A stretch of 64,000 bases of DNA from assembly GCA_032622095.1 (NCBI GenBank), contig CP136064.1, positions 176,036,247-176,100,246 of the forward strand. Reading direction: 5' to 3'. The position numbers were made by a program, and so were the translations under genes. This document shows, in pieces, positions 47,408 to 59,181 of this stretch. Origin of the DNA: Siphonodentalium dalli. Taxonomy: Eukaryota; Mollusca; Scaphopoda; Gadilida; Siphonodentaliidae. Below the pieces are notes generated by a model, which did not search any database, was not told the origin of the DNA, and was given only the letters and a program-made list of their open reading frames with translations. How positions within the stretch are numbered: position 1 is the stretch's first letter; each line of letters opens with the position of its first letter.

Positions 47408-48240
47408 ATGCATATACATGAATATACATCTAGTAACAACAGCCATCAATTAGACAACAATCAGTTAACTTTTCTTGGCCTAGTGATGTTTATGAATGTG
47501 TCTAATACTTGATGAAGCTATTTGACACCCCCCCCCCCCCCTACCAGCCCCAGGGGCTGTCTGATATTTAGTGTAAAAGGGGTATTCCAAGGTCAAAATA
47601 AAGTTTTCTCATAATTTTTATCTTTTTACTTTTATTTGGACCTTTTCTCTAATGAAGGAAGACCCTCTTAAATTGCAATGTTACTAAGTTTCGATTGGGG
47701 TTGTAATAGGAGACAATGCAATCTGTTGATCGCAGCCCATGTCTCTGGTCTTACCAAATTAAATCTGATGATCGGTGTCCTATGCTCGTTAATCGTGCTT
47801 TATCCTATAATCTCTTGTTCATTTTTCTCGAAGTGTGTTAGCTGATGGATAGGGCCTGTACTCAAACAAGAACTGGTGATTATCTTAACATAAACAGGGG
47901 AATATTTTTACTGTTCAAATAATGCCCAGCTATTTTTGCCGTGCGAGGACAAACAATAGAAAACATGTAGGCTGAGGTTTCAATTCTTAGTTAACTCTTT
48001 ATATTCTAAATGGATTCTCCCACTCAGTTATAAAAGTATATACTGGAGTAGTCTATTGTTCATTTAGGGTTTTCAGAAGTGCATTATCTGGGGATGCGCT
48101 TTGGATTATTGACACATATGAATGAACATTTATGAAATTGACAACTTCTCAATAGCTTTCGAGGAAGATTGTTCCGTAACTTTGCACGCAAGACGACATG
48201 CCGTCCATGGATATGCCAAATCGCAGATGAGGATAGCATA
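47408..48240. other. No gene; poly-C run and TTAA-family fragment
   Basis: Poly-C at 47528-47541. TTAACTCTTTATATTCTAAA and GGATTCTCCCACTC at 47991-48030 belong to the TTAACCCTTTCT family. Confidence 0.45.
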
Positions 48241-48453
48241 CAGTAATGTCCTAAATAATCAACCTCTAAACCACAGCAGAATTAAAGGAAATATTTCAGG
48301 ATTTAGTTGGAAATATGGCTTGTTTCCATTCGTTGGAAAGCTCTCACCGAGAGCTTTCTGATGAATGTCAACAAGCCATATTTCCGACTAAATCCTGAAA
48401 AATTTCCCATAATTCTGCTGTGGTTAAAGGGTCATATACTTCGGCCATTACTG
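48241..48453. mobile_element. Palindromic TA-MITE, copy 10 (213 bp, diverged)
   Basis: TA flanks. The arms carry more substitutions than in other copies, and most are not shared between arms, which suggests an old copy. Confidence 0.88.
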
Positions 48454-49117
48454 TACTTCTATTGCTTATTGGTTCACATTGTATGTACCGTTTCAATTTC
48501 CATGATTTAACCACCAAAATGACAGTCAATAAAAACGTGATTAAATTAACTGATCTATACCAAGTAGACATTCTATGATGATGCAAAGATACTGAAACTA
48601 TTCACAAAATCAAGTAGATGTGCAACATCGAAGTGCGTGTATAATTAAATGACAAAGAATGCTTATTTAGTTTTTGGATAACAAAGCAGTTGTCACACTT
48701 GCTATTGTGAGACACAGTGATATGTTACCTGCTCTCAACTGCGATGACATTCCAGTCTTGAGTGGGTGACCAATCTCTGTGTCTCATTTGAGCATGGGCG
48801 ATAACTGTATGATGGAACAGTTGTCTTAGTTTCCCTTAAAATTACACATACTTTCACTTTCACTGAAATACGTGCATCTGATTGGTCAAGGCGCTTGGAT
48901 ACGCTTGGTAGCCACAATCTCTATCAACTGAGGGAAGTGCCACTTCTCGCAGCACAACGCGCAATAATCAATTACTTCCCATATTAAATTTCTTTCCGAA
49001 ATAATTAAAGGCAATATGTGAATTTATAAAAGTTTGCATGGAATAAGATGACACCCCCCCCCCCCCTCCTTAATATCATTATTTATAGCTCAATATATCA
49101 AGACGGTTATTATGATC

Positions 49118-49160
49118 CAGTTTATACACTACATGGTCCAGTTTATACACTACATGGTCT
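49118..49160. repeat. Short direct duplication
   Basis: GGTCCAGTTTATACACTACA occurs twice in a row. Confidence 0.75.
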
Positions 49161-49249
49161 TATCATCAATTGTTTGTAAATTGTTCACTGTTTGTTATAT
49201 ACAGTATGTGGAATAAACCATTGTTATTTAAAACATACTACTAGTTGGT

Positions 49250-49360
49250 GTTAATGGGGTATACGGGTGCTGTGGTTTTTTGGGGCACATTGTGTGAACC
49301 GCAAAGCAGTTCTTACTAAATGTGCCCCCAAATACCACAGCGCCATATACCCCCAATAAC
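49250..49360. repeat. Inverted repeat, arms about 40 bp
   Basis: GTTAATGGGGTATACGGGTG..GGGGCACAT is mirrored by TGTGCCCCCAAATACCAC..ATACCCCCAATAAC. Confidence 0.8.
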
Positions 49361-50152
49361 ACACACACCCAATACATTAATTTATTATATTTATATAGCT
49401 TTTTGATAATTTATTCCCATAAAAAAGCTGAGTGTAAATCTTATTTATTTTCACAAAATCTGCCGAGAATTTGAGACTAGCTCATGCTGCACATTAAGTC
49501 AGCCCAGTATAAGATTTCTGCGGACCGCTTTTAGTGATTAGGTCAGATAAGGTCAACAATTTGTGACGTAGTGTTTGTGTTATGGTATGTGTGTTATTGG
49601 GGATCTGTGTGTTATTGGGATATGAAACAGGTGGCCCAATTGGCAGTTGAACAATCAACGACCACGAGATAATTTAACACAGACGGGCTATATATATGCT
49701 GAATAAAAAATTGATAAGTGCCTGGAGGGTCTCAAGGTTGACTCCCTGACTGCTCAACATAACCTCATTCAACACCAATTACAACTTTTCTGCATTCAGC
49801 ATTGTGGTACAAGACTTGACACTGGACCCCGCAAGTGTATTTCTTTCTCAAAGCCCTTACAGGCGGTGTTGCAAATGGCGCAATATCTGTATCAATAGCT
49901 CCAAAATATTATCATGGAAATTCTGTCATCATACATAGGGGGTTCTTTTGGTTTGTTTTGCTTTTTCAAATGACAACTTGACAGTCATCACATATGGTAT
50001 ATATCAGGTAGTTTCCCCCAAGGGCCTGTGGGCTCATTGGTTCATCATGCAAACAAGTCCATAACACTGAAATAGTCTTTTAATGCCTTCTAATAAAAGA
50101 TACCTATGCTCATTTGTTGAACTTAATATCTGAACATTTGCTAAGGGAACTA
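49361..50152. other. No feature identified
   Basis: GTGTGTTATTGGGG (49587-49620) echoes the arms of the inverted repeat at 49250. Otherwise plain AT-rich text. Confidence 0.45.
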
Positions 50153-50365
50153 CAGTAATGCCCTAAATAACCGACTCCTTATCCACAGCAGAATTTTGGG
50201 TAATTTTTCAAGATTTAGTCGGAAATATGGCTTGTTGCCATTCATCGGAAAGCTCTCACTGATCGCTTTCTGATGAATGGCAACAAGCCATATTTCCGAC
50301 TAAATCCTGAAAAATTACCCATAATTCTGCTGTGGTTAAGGAGTCGATTATTTAGGGCATTACTG
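50153..50365. mobile_element. Palindromic TA-MITE, copy 11 (213 bp)
   Basis: Complete and close to the family consensus, with TA flanks and the T form in both arms. Confidence 0.92.
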
Positions 50366-50434
50366 TACTTGTCAATGAGAATTTAGTCAAGAAAGGTTTA
50401 ATCTGGCAAGTAAGCTATCCAAGTTGGAGAGTGT

Positions 50435-50535
50435 TTAACCCTTTGATGATGGAACTGCGCTGCTGCAGCATCAAAGATTCTGTACCAGTGCATTCTCTTT
50501 AAATATGAGAGTCTCCCAGCCTCGCATATATGAAA
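50435..50535. mobile_element. TTAA piggyBac-like MITE, copy F (left part)
   Basis: Starts TTAACCCTTTGATGATGG like copy B and includes a diverged module. No matching right end is seen. Confidence 0.65.
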
Positions 50536-50788
50536 TCATACAGTATGTTGTTTGGTCACTTACATTTTTTTTTTCTGATCTAATCTTTAGCTTTATGATG
50601 AAGGGTTGAAAAATCAATATTATTCCTTTTAAACAATTCACCGGTGCATTCAATAGCAATGTTTTATTCATTTTATCTAAAATATAATGGAATCACCAAT
50701 CTCCTGAAAATAATGTTTGAGGTACAATGACAGGTCTGGTCATTGTCTGTACATGTATTACCAACTATCATGACAGCAATCCATGGTA

Positions 50789-51055
50789 TTAACCCTTTCA
50801 TGACAGGAGACCCTGTGCCAATGCATTCTCTTATTGATGTGAGTCGACCATAGGTCGCTTCTCATATATAAGAGAATGCATTGGCCTAACAAATTTTTAT
50901 TATTCTTTTTATCAATTTTTCTTACATTCTTTAACAATTTTATAATTTTTTCTTACATTCTTTAAAAATTTATCATTTTTTATAATTTTTTCTCACATTC
51001 TTTATCAATTTTTATAATTTTTTCTTACATTCTTTAACAATTTTATCATTTTTAT
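50789..51055. mobile_element. TTAA piggyBac-like MITE, copy G, with an expanded internal tandem repeat
   Basis: Starts TTAACCCTTTCATGACAGG, then one full palindromic module, then from about 50895 a run of units related to TTTTTTCTTACATTCTTTAA. It stops where a hairpin-headed repeat begins at 51056. Confidence 0.7.
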
Positions 51056-51460
51056 GTTTACCCATACCATAGTATGGTAAACATAGTGTCGTTGTCCGGA
51101 TTGACCACTCGTCGTCCATCTGTCTGTCTGTCTGTCTGGCTGTCTGTCTGTAGACACTTTACGCATGGTGCGTTAACTGAAATATTTTCAATCTGATCAG
51201 AACCAAATTTTGTATATGAATTTCTCAGCACCAAATACAGATCGAGTTCGAATATGGGTTTTTTTACGGAGTTATGGCCCTTTTTCGACTTAGAATTCAT
51301 GCATGCTACCATAACTCAAAAAAATTTATCTGATCAGAATCAAATTTGGTATGCAAGTTTCTCGGACCAAAATACAGATCGAGTTTGAATATGGGTCAGA
51401 TCCTGTTTTTTATACCAGAATTATGGCCCCTTTTAACTAAGAATTGAACAGATTTGAGAT
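51056..51460 (+). repeat. Hairpin-headed repeat, type 4 (GTTTACC head)
   Basis: Head GTTTACCCATACCATAG / TATGGTAAAC (51056-51082), then GTGTCGTTGTCCGG, a (CTGT)n run, and two units with ATCTGATCAGAA.CAAATTT, AATACAGATCGAGTT and GAATATGGGT. Confidence 0.75.
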
Positions 51461-52189
51461 TTGCTTACAATATATAACTGCAGCAGCTTACAACTCTGGT
51501 ATCAGTAAGAGAGACTAGAGATAATCTCTATTATTGATACCTGGTAATGAAATCTGATATTCACTGCTGCACTTTAATAGTTATCTGTTGTTTATTGCAT
51601 TTCCATAGTGTGTGGACAGTGACTTCTCAGGATTTATCAACTCCAACATAGCTCTCTGGTCTTGCATGGATTTTGGGATTAAAATTAACCCATTCCATAG
51701 ACACATGATATCTGATAGGCAGATATTAAATTATATCTTTCACTTTGAGCCAGGTTCAGTAAGGATTTCTAAAAACATTAGAGGAAATGTCTTATTTTGA
51801 AATTCCCTCTATTGCATTTGGGGTGCAGGATAATAATTATGTTGCTTGTATTCTTGAGACTGACTTATTGTGTGGGCTTTTAAATCCATATACATGCATT
51901 TATAGACTATTTTGATCAGTTCATTAGTGTGATTAAGATCAACCCCTTGCTATCTCATTTAATAACTCAAATATTTGTCATTGATTATATTATATTTCAA
52001 GTCATAGTTTATGATAACACACCCCTATAAAGGCCCTAACCTGTATAGAGAGGGTCATTTGGTTTAATTGCTTTAAAATATTAACAAAATTAACCCACCC
52101 ATTCCATAGACATACAGTATGCTATCCAATGTAATAAATCTAATATCTTCAATCTCATATCCCACCTCTAGTTATCTCATAATTATGCA

Positions 52190-52672
52190 TTAAAGGTACT
52201 CAATCCGATCAGAGGGTCCCCATCTCAACAGATTCCAACAACAACAATCCGATCAGAGGGTCCTATATTACTATTTCTTTGGCTTTGGGTGTAACAAATA
52301 TTTGATTCGAGTCGAGGAACCCATCAAACAAAGCTCAGAGTTATTAGATATTGATTTTTGAAATTTGTTATTTTCTCGAGATGAGTACTAATAAAGTAAT
52401 AATTGCCTTCAACTTCGTTATATGCTCGAGATGTGTACACCAAAACACTATTCAAACAGACAAGGATGGATAACTCTAAAATCAAGTTGTAATAATAACG
52501 CAATTTTGACTGTGATCTGGGCCAGAAAGTATTCCCGATAAAGAAAAATAATAGATTTCTAAAATCGATATCTAAAAAATCTGAGCCTGCTCGACTCGAA
52601 TCAAATATTTTTGACCCCCAAAGTCATTGAAATAGTAATTGAGAGGAGTTTTATCGGATTGAGTACCTTTAA
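52190..52672 (+). mobile_element. TTAA(AGGTACTCAATCC) element, copy 2
   Basis: Complete, with both ends TTAAAGGTACTCAATCCGAT and ATCGGATTGAGTACCTTTAA. A short duplication of the AATCCGATCAGAGGGTCC segment lies near the left end. Confidence 0.78.
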
Positions 52673-52861
52673 AGTATGTTATATCCAATCATTATCAATC
52701 ATATTTTACTAAATTTCAACTGTTATGTATGGTTCTTCTGCCTGACTATGGACTGAGCTCTATAAGACTATATATCTATTTTCAACTGACTTAATAGGTT
52801 GGAATCAAATGCCATATCCATGTTCATATGGAAGGTGCCCAATAAGTCTTATGCCACTTCC

Positions 52862-53211
52862 GCTTCTGTTATCAGAACGATTAATTGCCCAAAAATAATG
52901 CTAACCACAGTCCACTATAGTATAAAATTGCCCAAAATCTGTTATTTATCAACATTTTGTACAATGAAATTTTGCTGCTTTGTCATATATCTGACACAAA
53001 AAAGCCACTTGATTTTAGAGTTATCCATCTTTATCGACTTTCATATGGCCACTAAATATTCCAGGTGGTTAAAGATAATAGATTTAAAAAATTGATATCT
53101 GCTTACTCTGAGCTTTGAGGAATGGGTTCCTCGATTTGAATAAAATAGTTTTTACCCCCGAAGCCAAATAAATAGTAACTGAGGGTGCTTAATCAGATCG
53201 AGTAGCTTTAA
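52862..53211 (-). mobile_element. TTAA(AGGTACTCAATCC) element, copy 3, inverted, truncated
   Basis: Minus orientation. The retained end at 53211 is diverged (GATCGAGTAGCTTTAA). GCTAACCACAGTCCACTATAG near the other side matches the inner part of copy 1. Confidence 0.65.
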
Positions 53212-53330
53212 TAGTAAGGTGTGAATTGTTGAAAAGGGTGGTGTAAGGATTTTATGAAAATAGCTAATCGTTATCGCCAAGGTATGGGTTAAACATCTGC
53301 CGATCGTGATCGGCCTCTCGTTTTTATCAC

Positions 53331-53533
53331 TATTTCTTACATTCTTTAACAATGTTTTAAATATTTTTTTCATTTTTCTTACATTTTTTAACAATTATAA
53401 AAAATTATTTTTAATTTGTTAGGCCAATGCATTCTCTTATATATGCGAGGCGACCTATGGTCTCACATATATATGAGAATGCATTGGCACAGGGTTTTTG
53501 CAAAAAATCAGGATGCTCCAATCATGAAAGGCT
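53331..53533. mobile_element. TTAA piggyBac-like MITE, copy H (partial)
   Basis: Internal TTCTTACATTCTTTAAC repeats, one palindromic module, GCACAGGGTTTTTGC and the degenerate end GAAAGGCTTA. Confidence 0.7.
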
Positions 53534-53850
53534 TATTTTTGTCATAGTTTTTGCCCAAATTTGAATTCTACACACTGTAAATGAAACACATATCTGAAAA
53601 TGATAAATTTATCCTTAAAATATTGTTTATTTTTGTAATAGAAGCTTGTTTTCTTTTTCAAAAAGATTTATATTGGAAATAGATGAAATGAAAGTGGAAT
53701 TTTAATGTTCATGGGCACTTACTTATACTTGTCAGTTTATTAATTCAAATGGCAGTCAAAAGGGAGAAAATCTAATTTCGAATTAAATGTCCCGCATATC
53801 ATACAGTCTCCAATTTGCAAGCCAAGTTCAACATTTCACTACCTTTTTTT

Positions 53851-54298
53851 ATACACCCGTTTTTTTAAAAAGGGACGTATTATGTTATTAGTATGTTAGT
53901 TTGTCAGTTCGTTCGCCTAAGGGTTTCCGGATGTTAACATTAGATAGCTTCAACTGAATGAAATGGAATTTGGAATGTGTATCAATACAGGTCAAGTTCC
54001 AATTCGGGTTCCGACCATCATTTTTCACCAGAATTTATTATGGCCATTTTTGTTGGAATTTGCACTCAATTTTCATTTCCAGATGATAACTTTAGTAGAG
54101 CCAAACTGAATGGTATGAAGTTTGGTATGTGAGTTTACTAGTCCAAAATACAGATCAATTTCAATTTGGGTTCCGCCCACCAATTTTCACTAGAGTTATG
54201 GCCCTTTGTTGGAATTACCATGGGCGTATTTTGCCAGGCCCAAGTGATGCTCTTGTGAATGGAATGAAGGTCAGATGCGTGAGTTCAACAAAACAGGT
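53851..54298 (+). repeat. Hairpin-headed repeat, type 5 (ACCCGTTTTTTT head)
   Basis: Head ACACCCGTTT..AAAAAGGGACGTATTATG, then two units with GAATTTGGAATGTG, CAGGTCAAGTTCCAATT and GGGTTCCGACCA / GGGTTCCGCCCA. Ended by MITE copy 12. Confidence 0.7.
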
Positions 54299-54299
54299 A

Positions 54300-54506
54300 C
54301 AGTAATGCCCTAAATAATCAACTCCTTAATCACAGCAGAATTATGGGTAACTTTTCAGGATTTAGTTGGAAATATGGCTTGTTGCCTTTCATCGGAAAAC
54401 TGAGAGCTTTCCGATGAATGGCAACAAGCCATATTTCTGACTAAATCCTGAAAAGTTACCCATAATTCTGCTGTGGTTAAAGAGTCGATTATTTAGGGCA
54501 TTACTG
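54300..54506. mobile_element. Palindromic TA-MITE, copy 12 (207 bp)
   Basis: TA flanks, C form in both arms, centre slightly shortened. It is inserted in or at the end of the hairpin-headed repeat that starts at 53851. Confidence 0.9.
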
Positions 54507-54957
54507 TAAACATAAATAAACCATGATAAAGTATAGCATAGCAGCTTGTGTGATATTAGACGGCTTGCTTGTTAGGAAGGATAGGTTAATGTGTCTGCCA
54601 ATTAAAGAAGTGGCATCAATATGAAATTGGAGTAACTATGAGAGCTTTTGTTACAACTTCTTTGTCTTTTATCGATTGGATACATTGTCAAAAGTCCACA
54701 ATCATTGTGAACCTTCGCACTTTCCACGATAAAATTGGTTGTACCATACCCTTAATAATAATTTGCATGCCTAGATCAAAATGCCATTCTCCTAAAATTC
54801 TAATTGAAATCTGGATTCGTTGAACACTTAAACAATCTTCACATCAACACAGGTCTCAATTCTTTTTTGCAGCATATGATTTTTGGTGTGTGTGTTATTT
54901 TATCCTGGGAGAGTGTGCTCTGTTAATGTTTGTTTACCTTTTGAAATCAGCCCTTTC

Positions 54958-55260
54958 TTAACCCTTTACCCAACAAACCGGCCAAATAAAGCTTCAACAG
55001 GCTAAAATATCTTCGGTCTGTCTCAATAGAACCATACAAATATGGATATCATTGGAACCGGCTCCTTGACCACATTGTGATAGTTACAGTTATGCCCTGT
55101 GCCAATGCATTCTCTTATATATGCGAGTCGACCATAGGTCGCCTCGCATATATAAGAGAATGCATTGGCCTAAAATTATATATGCGAGGCGACCTATGGT
55201 CGACTCGCATATATAAGAGAATGCATTGGCACAGGGCCGTTCTGTTGGGTAAAGGGTTAA
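54958..55260. mobile_element. TTAA-flanked piggyBac-like MITE, copy I (303 bp)
   Basis: Ends TTAACCCTTTACCCAACA and its reverse complement. It is the same subfamily as copy A in the opposite orientation, with two modules almost touching (55101-55240) because the AT spacer is missing. Confidence 0.87.
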
Positions 55261-55391
55261 TGGATCTAACTGCTGATTTTGCAGTCCCTGATAGCAGCCA
55301 ATTCTCCCAAATGAATAATGTGGCAATAAGTTGGCTGATTTGGTCGACCCCAAATGGTCTAATTCCAAACCTACGGGTGATGGCTTCCAGT

Positions 55392-55795
55392 TATTTATAT
55401 GGTGCTGGACATTTGCAGAAAGGGGCCAGCATCACTAAATTCACCCTCTGGGGGATCTCATTCTGCTAAGGCTTCATCATCTCTGGAAAGTATCTTTATT
55501 GTCAAATTAACAATTTTTTTAGTTTCATTAGAAACTTTTCTATAAAGTTTCTTTGTCTTTTTTAGTTGGGTGTCTCTATATCCCCAAATTAGCAGATGAC
55601 ACAATGCATAATGAGGTGCCCAATGGGTGCACATCACCATCTTCAACATCTGGGAACTTAAACCTGTGTCTATGTCTCCCATGGCAGATGAGGCCATGCA
55701 GAATGAGGTCCCCAGAGGATGAATTGCGGGGTAGCATCACTAAATTAACTCTCTGGGGACCTAATTCTGCATATGTCCAGTACCAAATTTTGAGG
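55392..55795. repeat. AATGAGGTCCCCAGAGGG foldback, copy 6 (two modules)
   Basis: GCATCACTAAATTCACCCTC, then TGAGGTGCCCAATGGGTGCA, then GCAGAATGAGGTCCCCAGAG mirrored by CTCTGGGGACCTAATTCTGC. Confidence 0.65.
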
Positions 55796-55949
55796 CTTGT
55801 TCATATACATGTAACCTGACTGACAATAGCAAAATCTTCTGATTCCTTTACTTAAAATCTTTTGATCTGTGATTCATTGTTGTACCACCGTCTGTTTTTG
55901 TGTACTGCTTTTCAGGCCTTAAAATTTGTATTGAATATAGCTGGCAAAT

Positions 55950-56225
55950 TTAAATATGGATCTCTTGGGTGACCACATCCCTCATCGTCACCAAACTTCA
56001 TATTTATCATCCGGTGAGCACTAGATGGGAGCTATCTAATCGTTTTGAATTTCATTGGAAAACATGGCCACCAGCGGCCATCTTGAATTGTACTTTATAT
56101 ATATCTCTTCATGTTGATATCTAGTATTACTTAGATATTTCAACTTTCCACATTTCTAATCACTCCATCGACTGTAACACATAAAACCATCCCCTTTCCA
56201 TGATGAGCTACAGTGTTATTGACAC
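55950..56225 (+). repeat. Type 2-like repeat fragment
   Basis: CCACATCCCTCATCGTCACC, CACTAGATGGGAGCTATC, ATGGCCACCAGCGGCCATC; then a 29-base direct duplication (CTTTTATCAACGCCTCAGC twice) to 56276. Confidence 0.6.
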
Positions 56226-56482
56226 TTTCCTTTTATCAACGCCTCAGCGACACTATCCTTTTATCAACGCCTCAGCATATTCACCTGAGATATCTATATA
56301 TGTATTCATATTTTGAACCTTGTATCGGGATACGTTTCGTATCGCGACCAGACCCATACCTTCCATCCCTATGGCCCCGGGCCCTTACAATTGGGAAAAA
56401 GTCAGGTTGAGTTAGGAATTATGGCCACCTGCTCATTAATAATTACGCTATACTCCAAGGCGAGATCAAGGATTAAGAGTTA

Positions 56483-56634
56483 CAGTAATGCTCTTAAGTA
56501 ATCGACTTCTAACCACAGCAGAATTATGGTTAACTTTTCAGGATTTAGTCGGAAATATGGCTTGTTGCCATTCATTGGAAAGCTCTCCCTTTCCTATACA
56601 GCAGAATAGGGGTCGATTATTTAGAGCATTACTG
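56483..56634. mobile_element. Palindromic TA-MITE, copy 13 (152 bp)
   Basis: Left arm complete and TA-flanked. The right arm keeps only about the outer 45 bases. Confidence 0.88.
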
Positions 56635-57593
56635 TAGCTCTCTTGTAATAAGCCTTATTACTGGTTCGCGATTTTCAAGATGGCCGATGGTTCCATATGG
56701 TCCGATTCCTAGCTTGTTATCCAACCCACCGGTAAAAGCCGGTAAAAGGTCAAAGTTGAGAAGTAGCATCCATTTGTAAACATTCGACAGCTGAGTGCGA
56801 GAAATTTTTATCAACATTTTATTGCTTAATTTCATTTATTCTGAGTGCAACTACGTGTTTAAGAATTGTTTTGTGGCCATGTCATCTATAGAGTTAGGAT
56901 CTGGTGATGATGCAGACATTCAGACGCCCTTTTTTGTCAACGAACTTCCCATAAGGTACTGATAAATAGCGAGTTCTTGCGTTAAAAAAATAACTCAAAA
57001 ACATACGTGATACATCCAATCCATCTACTGTGCGAAACCTACGTATTGTATGTATCCAGGGTGAGTGTTTAATTAGTTTTATGAAGTTCTCGCACCTGCG
57101 ATTCGGTAACGACCTGTTGCCATTAAATTTTGGGAATTCCCAGACTGGAGTCATATGCTAAAAATAGATGCTACTTGTTAACTTTGACCTCCGGAGACCA
57201 AATGGCGGATTCACCCCGAGTAAGTGATATCACTTATAGCAGTCCCACTACAGTAAGAGCACAAGCTCCATGTTGTATATAATGTTCAAGCTACCATACT
57301 AAATAATACACCACCCATCTTCTCACAAATGCTTATTGTTTGCTTCAGTACACAAATTCAATTGAGTATATTCATACTGATGTAAAATCTTCTATAGCAT
57401 TCCTATCAGCCAACTTGAACTACATATGGGCAGTCAGACTGTTGAAAATTACAATGGAACATGCAATCACTTGTTATACATGCCAAAACTTATTTAGATT
57501 ATACTTATCTATACCCCTACATGTACGAACTTTAGTTTACAAATTATATTTGGGTCATTCATTAGCTTGACATACTTTATTCTGGTTTAAATA
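56635..57593. other. No feature identified
   Basis: The open frames here (57340-57570, 56894-57154) are under 90 codons and lack recognisable motifs. Confidence 0.4.
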
Positions 57594-57805
57594 CAGTAAT
57601 GGCCTAAATAATTGACTCCTTAACCACAGCAGAATTATGGGTAATTTTTCATGATTTAGTCGGAAATATGACTTGTTGCAATCATCGGAAAGCTCTCACT
57701 GAGAGCTTTCCGATGAATGGCAACAAGTCATATTTCCGTCTAAATCCTGAAAAATTACCCATAATTCTGCTATGGTTAAGGAGTCGATTATTTAGGGCAT
57801 TACTG
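57594..57805. mobile_element. Palindromic TA-MITE, copy 14 (212 bp)
   Basis: TA flanks, T form in both arms. Both arms carry the copy-specific ATATGACTTG where the family has ATATGGCTTG. Confidence 0.92.
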
Positions 57806-58249
57806 TATGCCTATTTTCCTGGTAGTGTACTAGGTTTGTGTTATCATTTGGAAGAGCTTGATGGGAGTAGTTTTCTCCAGTTGATAATGATGATAGTTGA
57901 TATTATTTGAAACTTGAAGAATGTGATTGGAAATTTTTGGCTAAATTGTGAAAAATCAGGTATAATTTGCATTGCGATAGGGGCCAATATTCGGACGCGG
58001 GTCCTACCAAGGATAACGTAAAATCTTGGATTCCTAATGCAATTACACAGTTTAAAGGCATCGTGCCAGATCACTAACTTATAAATCAAGTAGAATATTA
58101 CTTACAATTAACATAGCAGTGAAAAATATTAATCTGAAAATGGATTTTGAGTTGAAAATATTGTTATGCTGGCACTAATGTAAAATACATTAGGATTTTG
58201 GAAACCGCCTGCAAAATACTAGAGAAACTGAAGTGGATGTAATTATTAA

Positions 58250-58418
58250 AATTATTTAAGAAATAACTTGTTTTGATTAAGGTTATGCAGTTTATAGCCG
58301 AAAAGTTTGAAGATAAATTCTATAATGTGTGTAGTGCAGTTATAGAAATTTTATCTTCAAACTTTTCGGTTATAACTCATGACCTTCATCGAAACAAGAG
58401 TTATTTCTTATAATTTAA
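58250..58418. repeat. Inverted repeat, arms about 77 bp
   Basis: AAGAAATAACTTGTTTTGAT, AAGGTTATG and CCGAAAAGTTTGAAGATAAA are mirrored by TTATCTTCAAACTTTTCGG and AACAAGAGTTATTTCTTA around a short loop. Confidence 0.82.
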
Positions 58419-59069
58419 TCTGTCATTTCACAAGAGAACCACCAAAAGTAGAAGTTGGAAGTATAATGAGCGTACAACATTTAGACTATTTCCGATGAAA
58501 AAGACACGTGAAGTTGAAGGAGACACCTGTCACTCAAAACTTCGTCGCGTTGGCAATTGAGCATTTTAGATTGGCTTGTTGCAAATGGTCACGCATTGCG
58601 TGACCCCGGACAGCTGTAGTTGCACACATGGGATTGATTTTCAACTGTGGTGGTACAAACCCTTGTTAGTTTAAATTTCCGTGTTCTATTTCTTTGCAAA
58701 TGTTCCATCTTGTTGATTTGTCTGATTACTTGTGTGCTGAATATTAGCATCTAGTACAGTTATTGTCAATACAGTCTTACCCAAAGGAATTATGATATGC
58801 CGAAATTGCAGTTTAATGATAGGAAGTATCGAACAGTTTCAATGTACATTTTTAGGCATGTGATATAGGCATGCTGTCATTTTTGTAGCGGGGAAAGTAA
58901 TCAAGAAATTAATGTTATTGAGAAATAACCTAAATGGCAAAGTGTGTGTCAGCCAATTGTTTTACATTATTCCGTGGATTGACATCTTATGATTAAATTA
59001 TTGTCAATTATTTTTACAATGTCTGTATTAATCTAATGCACTGGATATTGTTTCAGTATAGCAAGCATA
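58419..59069. other. No feature identified
   Basis: AT-rich text without clear repeats or open frames. Confidence 0.4.
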
Positions 59070-59181
59070 CAGTGATGCCCTAAATAATCGACTCCTTAAC
59101 CACAACATAATTATGGGTAACTTTTCAGGATTAAGTTGGAAATATGGCTTGTTGCCATTCATTGGAAAATGGAAAGCTCTT
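59070..59181. mobile_element. Palindromic TA-MITE, copy 15 (half copy)
   Basis: Only the left arm is present and it stops at the axis (GGAAAGCTC), like copy 8. Confidence 0.83.

Noticed and set aside
55077-55469. 130-codon frame at 55077
   Set aside because: It consists of the TTAA MITE palindrome and a GGTCCCCAG foldback.
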